64,000 bases of DNA, from contig CABHOK010000018.1 of NCBI GenBank assembly GCA_902168205.1, forward strand, positions 186,001-250,000, in the 5' to 3' direction. A program made the position numbers and the translations under genes. This document shows positions 18,050-25,329 of this stretch, piece by piece (the stretch's first letter is position 1; each line of letters starts with the position of its first letter). Under the pieces are notes generated by a model, which worked only from the letters and a program-made list of their open reading frames with translations, searched no databases and was not told the DNA's origin. Origin of the DNA: an uncultured Chitinophaga sp. (lineage in GTDB: Bacteria > Bacteroidota > Bacteroidia > Cytophagales > Cyclobacteriaceae).

Positions 18050-18212
18050 AACACTGAAGAGACTGCCATTGAATTATAGGCTGATAACGAAGAAGGAGTT
18101 CAGAGAAGATAATTCAATGAAGGTTAGAAATGCATCCTGCTCGCGTTACAATGCAGAGAAGTTTAGTTGTATTTCTTATTACAAACCTATTTCGCGGATT
18201 GTTAAAAAATAA
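18015..18212 (+). CDS. Small unknown ORF between ATP-grasp and SPASM genes
   Basis: A 65-residue frame, ATG 18015 to TAA 18212. It overlaps the last 35 bases of the ATP-grasp gene and ends 3 bases before the GTG of the SPASM gene, which is typical of translational coupling. The sequence (MEENLRDLFPDETLKRLP...) is charged, with two Cys (NASCSRYNAEKFSC). No family is recognised. It may be a real accessory peptide or a coupling frame that only feeds ribosomes to the GTG start. Confidence 0.5.
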   Translation: MEENLRDLFPDETLKRLPLNYRLITKKEFREDNSMKVRNASCSRYNAEKFSCISYYKPISRIVKK

Positions 18213-18215
18213 CGT

Positions 18216-19199
18216 GTGAAGTTTAAGTTATACGCGAATTGTATACCCACCAAGGGTGCTCAGAGAAGCACTATCTGTGATGTTCAGCGGGGAGATATTT
18301 ATTTAATTCCCAATGCATTGTTCGATATACTGTCGCAACATCCAAATAAATCTGTGGATGAAGTGAAGGGATATTATGATGAATCTAATGCGCAGGTAAT
18401 TGATGAATACTTTTCATTTTTAATAGATAATGAGCTGGGATTTTTTTGTAACAACCCGGAAAATTTCCCGGATATAGAGCTTGCATGGGAAAGTCCGGAA
18501 GTTATAACAAATGCTATTGTTGACATAGATTCCACATCTACGTATACTATAGATAAGGTTCTGCAAGAGCTGCAGGATCTTGGCTGTAAGAATATAGAGT
18601 TTAGAATTTATAATGGTTATGATCTTGAAAGGCTTACAGGCCTTTTGAATAAACTTGAAGATAGTATTTTCAGGTATGTTAGTTTATTGGTCCGGAGTCA
18701 TTATTCGTTTTCTGTTGAGAATATAAAGAATCTTTGCACGCAGTTCAGGAGGTTGCAAAGCGTAGTTGTGTTTGGCGCTGAAAAAGATCAAACGGAAGAT
18801 GATATTTTTTATACTACTCAAAATATAGAGTCTTCAAATTGTTGCGGCGTAGTGAGCTATAAGTACTTTACACCGAACCTCAAAATGTTTTCGGAGTCGA
18901 GAAATTTTAATTCATGCCTGAACCGGAAAGTCTCTATCGATGTGAAAGGAGTTATCCGGAATTGTCCATCCATGAAGGAAGGGTATGGCGATATTAATTA
19001 CACAGAACTACGTGAAGTTATACGCAAACCGGAATTTCAGAAATATTGGCATATTACGAAAGATGAAATTGATATTTGTAAAGTATGTGAATTTAGAAAT
19101 GTATGCACAGACTGTCGGGCTTTTACAAAAGAACCTCCATCATTATATTCCAAACCTTCGAAATGTTCTTATGATCCGTATACAACAACGTGGAATTAG
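18216..19199 (+). CDS. gwsS: Grasp-with-spasm system SPASM-domain peptide maturase
   Basis: A 327-residue protein. The GTG start at 18216 gives MKFKLYANCIPTKGAQRS, the usual family N-terminus. The C-terminal SPASM region has the cysteines for auxiliary iron-sulfur clusters: SCLNRK, RNCPSM, DICKVCEFRNVCTDCRA and SKCSYD. No CxxxCxxC radical-SAM motif is visible in the first half, so it is not an obvious radical SAM enzyme; in this system SPASM proteins partner the ATP-grasp ligase. It follows the small ORF by 3 bases and precedes the DUF6624-like gene by 13 bases, so it is part of one operon. Confidence 0.88.
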   Translation: MKFKLYANCIPTKGAQRSTICDVQRGDIYLIPNALFDILSQHPNKSVDEVKGYYDESNAQVIDEYFSFLIDNELGFFCNNPENFPDIELAWESPEVITNAIVDIDSTSTYTIDKVLQELQDLGCKNIEFRIYNGYDLERLTGLLNKLEDSIFRYVSLLVRSHYSFSVENIKNLCTQFRRLQSVVVFGAEKDQTEDDIFYTTQNIESSNCCGVVSYKYFTPNLKMFSESRNFNSCLNRKVSIDVKGVIRNCPSMKEGYGDINYTELREVIRKPEFQKYWHITKDEIDICKVCEFRNVCTDCRAFTKEPPSLYSKPSKCSYDPYTTTWN

Positions 19200-19212
19200 C
19201 ACATCAGACAAT

Positions 19213-20109
19213 ATGAAGTTTTTATATACTTTTTCGCTGATGTTTTTGTCACTTTTTTTTTCTTCGTCAGTTCACAGTCAGAATTATTCTGCATACGTAA
19301 AAAAAGCGGACTCTTGCTATGAATCGAAGTCATTCCTAACGTCAGCGCGATACTATCAATCGGCAATTGAGTCCATTAGCGAGAATTATGTTAACCCCAA
19401 TATATATTGCTCGTGTTCTATTTCATTTTCGAAAGCAGGTAAGAAAAATGATGCTATGCGCTACCTGAAGAAATGTATTCAACGGGCAGGCACATCAGCC
19501 TCCGAACTTGAAGAAAGTGAAGATTGGGATGCTATTAAAAAGAGTAAAGATTGGAAAACAATTATGAACTTAGCAGGTGACCAGGAAAAAATGAGAGATA
19601 CTGCGTTGATAAAAAAACTAAAAGATATCGGGAAGAAGGATCAATTCTTCAGAAGTAAGATTGATAGTATTTCCAGAAATAGAGTTGGTGACGCTGCTCT
19701 TCGCAAGAGTTATTTTCGACAGCAGGCTGCGCTTGACTCCATTAATTTGTTATCGGTGATTGCTATATTGAATGCAGAGGGATATCCTGATCGTACAAAG
19801 GCGTTTAAGTATGCGATCAACTTGTTCTTTGTGGTTCAACATTCCGATATATCGACTATGGAGACTTATTATCCTTTGTTTGAAAAGGCTGCGGAGAACG
19901 GTGATCTGGATTGGAAGGCGTTAGCACTTATGACCGACAGAATCCGCAAGAAAAAAGGACTTAAGCAGATATACGGAACTCAAACAGTAAAAGGGAGTGA
20001 CGGTAAGTGGGTTTTGTATGATGTTGAGAACGTTGAGTCGTTGAATGAACGAAGATTGAAGATAGGACTGGAACCTATAAATGAATATTTAAAGCTGATC
20101 AATTTATAG
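19213..20109 (+). CDS. Exported TPR / DUF6624-like protein of the RiPP cluster
   Basis: A 298-residue protein with the signal peptide MKFLYTFSLMFLSLFFSSSVHSQ (start ATG 19213). Residues about 25-110 look like TPR helices (YVKKADSCYESKSFLTSARYY). The C-terminal half has DUF6624 marks: VVQHSDISTMETYYP, ALMTDRIRKKKGLKQIYGTQ and NERRLKIGLEPI. The function of that domain is not known. It is the last gene of the operon and is exported, so it could act on or bind the mature peptide outside the cytoplasm, or provide self-protection; both are guesses from position. Confidence 0.75.
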   Translation: MKFLYTFSLMFLSLFFSSSVHSQNYSAYVKKADSCYESKSFLTSARYYQSAIESISENYVNPNIYCSCSISFSKAGKKNDAMRYLKKCIQRAGTSASELEESEDWDAIKKSKDWKTIMNLAGDQEKMRDTALIKKLKDIGKKDQFFRSKIDSISRNRVGDAALRKSYFRQQAALDSINLLSVIAILNAEGYPDRTKAFKYAINLFFVVQHSDISTMETYYPLFEKAAENGDLDWKALALMTDRIRKKKGLKQIYGTQTVKGSDGKWVLYDVENVESLNERRLKIGLEPINEYLKLINL

Positions 20110-20123
20110 GAGGCGATTCAATT

Positions 20124-21395
20124 CTATTGTCTGTCTCTCAGCAGATATCGGAATTGATAAAATATCCGGTCAATGATTCTCAGATCTTCTGTGATTATCT
20201 CCGTCTCGCCATGTAGTTGATTCTTAAATGGTAAATCTTTGTTGTAGGTTGTTAAGAGTCCCGTTGGTAATTCGATTTTGGCCAGGTATTTTTTGTCAGA
20301 TGGTATTTCAGATATTTCGGTAACGATTCCTCTCAACATGCCAAACTGTTCAGTAGGGAAATTAGCGAGTCGTATGTTTACGGCTTGGCCTTTTTGTACT
20401 TTTCCTGATCCGGCAATTGGTATTTCAGCCTGCGCATACATCTTTCTGGTATCCGGTATTATCGTGAACAATTCTTTTCCGGGCTCTGTATATATATTGT
20501 TGTCCAGAAATTTCAAATACGCTATAGTGCCTTCTATAGGTGTTATAAATAAGTAAGTTTCTTCCCACTTGGCAATTCTTGCCATTAGCTCGTTGCGTGT
20601 ATTTTCCGCGTTAAGAATTAGTTTATTATTCTGATCAGTTTTTTGAGCTTCTAGTTCTACGATCTGTTTCTGCAGTACACTGATCTGAATTTCGTTTACC
20701 GTTATACTTGACTCCGAGTTCTTATAGGTATGTTTTTGTTGAAGGTAAAGCGCCTGAGCGGCATTATAGTCTTGCGCAGAGTTTACCTGTTGCCTGAACA
20801 ACAGTGAATCACGTTTGAATTTTTCGTGTGCCAATGCAAGTTCTTCCTGGGTAATCGAGAACTGAGCGGAAAGTGTACTGCTTAATTTTTTATACGCGTT
20901 TTCCTGTTGTAAAAGTTGTTTTATCTGTTTGGAGTGAATGTCAATTTGCTGGAATCGATGAAGCTCGTTGGTTGCATTGAGGAAATCTGTAAAATAAGGT
21001 TGAATCTCACCAAGATTCCAGGAAGGGCTTTTATATAGTTCGGGACTTTTTTCCTGTACAGCCTTTTTCAGCGCGAGTACATCGAACGGATTTGCATTGG
21101 ATTTGATGTAGGCGATCAGGTCTCCTGTTTGAACTTTGCTGTTCTCTTTCTTTAGCAGCGTGATGTTTCCGGAAGTTCGTGACGGAAGCGTTAATGGTGG
21201 GGGAGATGTAGTAACAACAACGGTAGCATTAATGATATCAGGGTATTTAATAAACCAGCAGAGCAACAACAATACGGTAAACAAAGCAAAGATGAGTGTA
21301 ATACCCCACCGGTTTATCCATCCCGGAACTTCACTGATTATTTCTTGTATCTCATCACTGTGAATTTCAATTTTTCGTATAGAGCCTTCTTTCAT
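20124..21395 (-). CDS. HlyD-family membrane fusion protein of the RiPP exporter
   Basis: A 423-residue periplasmic adaptor that links the C39 ABC transporter to an outer-membrane channel. It has one N-terminal membrane helix at about 31-49 after a charged cytoplasmic start. A lipoyl half (TLPSRTSGNITLLKKENSKVQTGD...) follows, then a long coiled-coil hairpin (about 115-270), the second lipoyl half (TPIEGTIAYLKFLDNNIYTEPG) and a beta-barrel region (GSGKVQKGQAVNIRLANFP). It is convergent with the rest of the cluster, ending 14 bases from the DUF6624-like gene, so it has its own promoter. No TolC gene lies in the window. Confidence 0.9.
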   Translation of the reverse strand: MKEGSIRKIEIHSDEIQEIISEVPGWINRWGITLIFALFTVLLLLCWFIKYPDIINATVVVTTSPPPLTLPSRTSGNITLLKKENSKVQTGDLIAYIKSNANPFDVLALKKAVQEKSPELYKSPSWNLGEIQPYFTDFLNATNELHRFQQIDIHSKQIKQLLQQENAYKKLSSTLSAQFSITQEELALAHEKFKRDSLLFRQQVNSAQDYNAAQALYLQQKHTYKNSESSITVNEIQISVLQKQIVELEAQKTDQNNKLILNAENTRNELMARIAKWEETYLFITPIEGTIAYLKFLDNNIYTEPGKELFTIIPDTRKMYAQAEIPIAGSGKVQKGQAVNIRLANFPTEQFGMLRGIVTEISEIPSDKKYLAKIELPTGLLTTYNKDLPFKNQLHGETEIITEDLRIIDRIFYQFRYLLRDRQ

Positions 21396-21471
21396 TTAGT
21401 ATACATCTGGAGGTGTTAAGATCGCACTATAACATAGAACTTAAAAACCGCTCCTATAGTATATTGAGACT

Positions 21472-22272
21472 TTATCCGAAATTTCCTCCAATCCGGTTGT
21501 AAACTTTAGCAGGTTGCCAGGGGAGCGGCTTGCCGAGGTACATGCGGCTTCCTTTCAGATATTCTTTTAACCCGAGAGAGGTAAGTGCTTCAATACCATG
21601 TTGGTTTGCTTCCGGAAGCGCTGCCTTTTTTATTCCCTGTGTATGCTTGAAGTATAACAATGCGGAACCTGCTTCTTTATTGCGGGCTAGTACCGGCCCA
21701 TCGCCCAATGTTGGCAGATAATACCCTTGCACAGCATTTTGTTCAACGATAAGTTTTGCATCTTTTAAGAGCGGTGCTATGAGTTTGGATCTATCTTCAC
21801 CCGAAACATCTCTGTCAAGTTGAAGAAGGTTGTGGGTAAATCTCTCTTCGAAGGAAGAGATGGTATAGCCGTTGTTGAATGAAGTATCCTGCTCGGTTTT
21901 GAAGAACAGGTAGTCCATCTCTTTTATGAAGCCATGCTTTCTATATACCGGTTCGCCCAATGAAGTTGCCAGTAACAATACAGTTTGTATACCGGGTTTA
22001 TTAGCCTGGTCGATGAGTGCTTTTGTAATGATGCCGCCAATGCCTTTGTTACGATGGTCGTTATGCACGATGATGTGTGCAAGCCATGCGGTATGCTGGT
22101 GAATGATGGTGGCACCAATGCCTGCTATAGCACCGTGCTCGGTATATTTTATAGGGAAACAAAAATCGACACGCAGGTAAAAATCAAATACCGGTGCAAG
22201 CGGATTCCAATCCGGAGGCCGAAGCTCGTGAAGCAGTTCAAGATCTTTGGATGTGAGTGCTTCTATCGGCAT
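21472..22272 (-). CDS. GNAT-family N-acetyltransferase
   Basis: A 266-residue protein with a GNAT domain in the first half: the acetyl-CoA loop in HNDHRNKGIGGIITKALID (RxxGxG) and motif B GEPVYRKHGFIKEMDY. The second half is a less familiar extension with YYLPTLGDGPVLARNKEAG, similar to two-domain GNATs. The substrate is unknown. It starts 10 bases after pyrB on the same strand, so it is the third gene of the pyrR-pyrB operon, although no link to pyrimidines is known. Confidence 0.8.
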   Translation of the reverse strand: MPIEALTSKDLELLHELRPPDWNPLAPVFDFYLRVDFCFPIKYTEHGAIAGIGATIIHQHTAWLAHIIVHNDHRNKGIGGIITKALIDQANKPGIQTVLLLATSLGEPVYRKHGFIKEMDYLFFKTEQDTSFNNGYTISSFEERFTHNLLQLDRDVSGEDRSKLIAPLLKDAKLIVEQNAVQGYYLPTLGDGPVLARNKEAGSALLYFKHTQGIKKAALPEANQHGIEALTSLGLKEYLKGSRMYLGKPLPWQPAKVYNRIGGNFG

Positions 22273-22282
22273 ATACTATATA

Positions 22283-23206
22283 TCAGGCTGCTCCGGCCAG
22301 TAAGTATAGCACAGCCATGCGTACAGCCACTCCGTTTTCTACCTGGTCGAGTATGATGGAATGTTGTGAGTCAGCAGCATCACTGCTCAGTTCAACACCG
22401 CGGTTGATAGGGCCTGGGTGCATGATAACGATCTGCTTCTTGAGACTATCCAGCAATTTTTTGTTGATGCCATAGTAAAGCGAGTATTCGCGCAACGATG
22501 GGAAATATTTTATCTGCTGACGTTCTAATTGTATACGCAGCACGTTGGCTACATCGCACCATTGCAGTGCCTTGCGTACATCGAGCTCCACTTCAACACC
22601 GAGTTGTGCTATAAATTTAGGAAGCAACGTGGGCGGTCCGCACACCATAACCTTGGCGCCTAACTTTTGCAGTGCAAATATATTTGAGAGTGCTACGCGT
22701 GAATGAAGTATATCTCCGATGATGGCGATCTTCTTACCGGCAACCGATCCTAACTTTTCGCGAATGGAGAAAGCGTCCAGTAGGGCTTGCGTTGGGTGCT
22801 CATGCGTACCATCGCCAGCGTTAACAATGTTGGCTTTAATGTGCTTGGCCAGGTAATGCGGAGCTCCGGGGCTCGCATGGCGCATCACGATCATATCCAC
22901 CTTCATCGCCAAGATGTTATTCACGGTGTCCAGCAGTGTTTCACCTTTTTTTACCGAGCTGTTGGACGCAGAAAAATTGATCGTATCAGCAGAAAGTCTC
23001 TTTTGTGCAAGTTCAAAAGAAAGCCGCGTGCGCGTTGAGTTTTCGAAAAAAACATTGGCGATCGTAACATCGCGCAGGGAAGGCACCTTTTTTACCGGCC
23101 GGTTGATAACCTCTTTAAAATTCTCAGCGGTTTCGAAAATAAGTTCTATGTCTTCGCGGGTAATGTTCTTGATGCCAAGCAGGTGTTTTTGACTGAGTTT
23201 CGACAT
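22283..23206 (-). CDS. pyrB: Aspartate carbamoyltransferase catalytic subunit
   Basis: A 307-residue enzyme making carbamoyl aspartate, the committed step of pyrimidine synthesis. The carbamoyl-phosphate site STRTR is at residues 57-61, HPTQALLDAF near the middle and MHPGPINRGVEL near the end. The length is typical of class B/C catalytic chains, and no regulatory pyrI is adjacent. It starts 5 bases after pyrR, a common pairing. Confidence 0.96.
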   Translation of the reverse strand: MSKLSQKHLLGIKNITREDIELIFETAENFKEVINRPVKKVPSLRDVTIANVFFENSTRTRLSFELAQKRLSADTINFSASNSSVKKGETLLDTVNNILAMKVDMIVMRHASPGAPHYLAKHIKANIVNAGDGTHEHPTQALLDAFSIREKLGSVAGKKIAIIGDILHSRVALSNIFALQKLGAKVMVCGPPTLLPKFIAQLGVEVELDVRKALQWCDVANVLRIQLERQQIKYFPSLREYSLYYGINKKLLDSLKKQIVIMHPGPINRGVELSSDAADSQHSIILDQVENGVAVRMAVLYLLAGAA

Positions 23207-23211
23207 AGTCC

Positions 23212-23754
23212 TTAATCCTTATTGATCAACCAGATCTTATTTTGTTTATGGCCTTGAGCTTCGAGTTCTACCAGCACACGCTGGTATGATAACGTATTGA
23301 CAGATTTACCCACGTAGTCGGCAGCAATGGGCAGCTCGCGGGTATATTTCCGATCGATCAGTACGAGCAGCTCCACTTTCTTGGGCCTGCCAAACGCGAT
23401 CATCGTATCGAGTGCAGCACGAATGGTGCGTCCTGTAAAGAGAACATCATCTACGAGAACCACGTGTTTGCCTTCAATGGCAAATTCAATTTTTGTTTCG
23501 CTTGCCTTTGCCGGAATCTCGCGCCTGCGGAAATCGTCACGATGGAATGTAGCATCCAGATATCCCAGGGGAATATCTTTTTTGGTAAGCTTTTCGAGTT
23601 TTTGGTGGATGATCTCGGCAACGAAAATGCCGCGGGGCTGCATGCCGATAATTACGCTTTCAGAAAAATCTCCGTGATTCTCAATTAATTCCTGACAAAG
23701 ACGACTAATCGTTATATCGAGGAGGTCGGTGTCAAGTATTAATTTCTTCTGCAT
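23212..23754 (-). CDS. pyrR: Bifunctional pyrimidine regulator / uracil phosphoribosyltransferase
   Basis: A 180-residue type I PRTase. The PRPP loop VVLVDDVLFTGRT lies at about 98-110, and IGMQPRGIFVA and IPLGYLDATFHRDD match PyrR. The start is ATG 23754; a TTG four codons earlier would fall inside the promoter. In Firmicutes PyrR binds leader RNA to control attenuation. Here the likely -7 element lies 9 bases before the ATG, leaving no leader, so this copy may act mainly as a uracil phosphoribosyltransferase or regulate elsewhere. Confidence 0.94.
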   Translation of the reverse strand: MQKKLILDTDLLDITISRLCQELIENHGDFSESVIIGMQPRGIFVAEIIHQKLEKLTKKDIPLGYLDATFHRDDFRRREIPAKASETKIEFAIEGKHVVLVDDVLFTGRTIRAALDTMIAFGRPKKVELLVLIDRKYTRELPIAADYVGKSVNTLSYQRVLVELEAQGHKQNKIWLINKD

Positions 23755-23763
23755 AATGCCGGG

Positions 23764-23771
23764 CAAATATA
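23764..23771 (-). promoter_or_regulatory. -7 element of the pyrR operon
   Basis: TATATTTG on the minus strand, 9 bases before the pyrR ATG, matches TAnnTTTG exactly. No clear -33 box is seen. Confidence 0.6.
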
Positions 23772-23814
23772 CGTGTTTAGGTGTTTACGTGGCTACGGCA
23801 TTGCGCTGAAAAAA

Positions 23815-25329
23815 TCATTCGTAGCTCACCTTGTTGATAAAAAATACCCTGCGCTTGCCAGCCGTGGGGTTAACAACTTCCTGCACGCCAAAGGCATAGA
23901 AATAATCTTTATACCAGTAATCAAGCTTGGCTATATCGGTGTCTTCTCTTTTGATCACCTCATTTTTAATCGGAGTTTTGATCGGCTCGGAAGATTTTCC
24001 TTCCAGCACCTCGTTGTCTTTAATGATCTTGGAGCGAAGTTCATTTTCAAAAAGATACAGCAGCGCGATCTTGTCATCCTGCGTTTCCAGCTTTACAAAC
24101 TGCTCCAGTGTAAATGTTTTTACATCGTTAATCTCAAAGCTGTTGTCCCATTGAATGTTGCCGTTGTGATCGAACCCCATGACCACAGCATGCGTGTAGT
24201 AATAGCCATCGAAGATACGGCCATCGCGTATGTAGGAGCCCTGTGTAAAGCCACTGCTGAAGAAGCCGCTATAGCCACGATTATCGATCGAAGTATATTT
24301 CGGGTAGAATGCTTCGCCCAGCAAAATATACTGGTTGTTGTAAGGCACGAGTTCATGCACCATGAAGCGATAATTGAAACGGATCTTTTTCCCCTTTATT
24401 CGCTTGCGTTCAATGCGAGCCTTTACCCGTTGCTCACGTTTCGCCTTCATATACTTGAAGAAGTTTTCGAGATCGGAGAAGTAATAATAACGAAGTCGTT
24501 GCAGGCCGGCCGGGTCGATGGTGGCGATAAAAAGTCCGCGGGCATATTCGGAGTTTCGCGTTCCGAACACACCGGCAACCACCTGCATGTTGTTATTGGT
24601 TTTGAGTGATCGTGCAAAGATGAGGTGTTTGTTATCTTCGGTATCCAGTGCATAATTACTGAGGAGATCCGCATCGGCATCGTAACTTTTTATCCAGATG
24701 GTTTTCATGCCTTTGATGCCGCGGGCACTGATGAGTACATCAAAACTTCCGTTGGGATATGTTTTGATTTGCGTAAGTTCACCTGCTTCGTTGAGCAGGC
24801 CCGGAAGTATACGCGCCTTTTGTGTGGTGAATGAAAAGTATATTACCACCGGCACGCGGTTGTAGTAGCCGCCAATCAACGCACCGTTTTGTGTGAGTTG
24901 AAATTCAGAAGGAGTAAATGGAATGAAGTTCCTGATCGGGTACCGTATAAAATTACCGGTTGCCTGTTCGATGGTGACGAGTTCAAAATCATTCTTTGAA
25001 AAATCGATATAGCGGAACAACAGGTAGAGCCGTTCACCTTCCGAACGCTTGCCTACCATAATATAGCGCTTGTTAACCGCCAGGTATCCGTGCCACGCTT
25101 GCTGAAAGGCGGTATCAAGTTTGGCAATCTCTAACTGATCGTCAGGAAAACCACCGAGACGTCTTAATAAAAACAACCCGTATTGATGCGCGGGTATAAC
25201 TTCGAAGCGTACATCATTCTTCGAGAACGGAATTTCAAAACGGGCGGATTGCACAACCTGACCGGAGGCCGCCAGGCTTATGATGATGAGCAGACTAGTA
25301 TACCACCACTTTGTTAATGTAGAAGACAT
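23815..25329 (-). CDS. Exported protein of unknown function, paralogue A
   Basis: A 504-residue protein; start ATG 25329 gives a signal peptide (MSSTLTKWWYTSLLIIISLAASGQ). This start lies 35 bases inside the end of the preceding gene, so translation is probably coupled. The body is beta-rich, with repeated short blocks that resemble a propeller. Shared blocks with the neighbour include KNDFELV, GGYYNRVPVV, GVFGTRNSEYARGLF and the last residues VFFINKV, showing a tandem duplication. No known family is recognised. It is the third gene of the EVE-B-A operon. Confidence 0.75.
   Translation of the reverse strand: MSSTLTKWWYTSLLIIISLAASGQVVQSARFEIPFSKNDVRFEVIPAHQYGLFLLRRLGGFPDDQLEIAKLDTAFQQAWHGYLAVNKRYIMVGKRSEGERLYLLFRYIDFSKNDFELVTIEQATGNFIRYPIRNFIPFTPSEFQLTQNGALIGGYYNRVPVVIYFSFTTQKARILPGLLNEAGELTQIKTYPNGSFDVLISARGIKGMKTIWIKSYDADADLLSNYALDTEDNKHLIFARSLKTNNNMQVVAGVFGTRNSEYARGLFIATIDPAGLQRLRYYYFSDLENFFKYMKAKREQRVKARIERKRIKGKKIRFNYRFMVHELVPYNNQYILLGEAFYPKYTSIDNRGYSGFFSSGFTQGSYIRDGRIFDGYYYTHAVVMGFDHNGNIQWDNSFEINDVKTFTLEQFVKLETQDDKIALLYLFENELRSKIIKDNEVLEGKSSEPIKTPIKNEVIKREDTDIAKLDYWYKDYFYAFGVQEVVNPTAGKRRVFFINKVSYE

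Noticed and set aside
23773-24609. 278-codon plus-strand frame opposite paralogue A
   Set aside because: The minus-strand frame shows clear homology to its neighbour, so this is antisense shadow.
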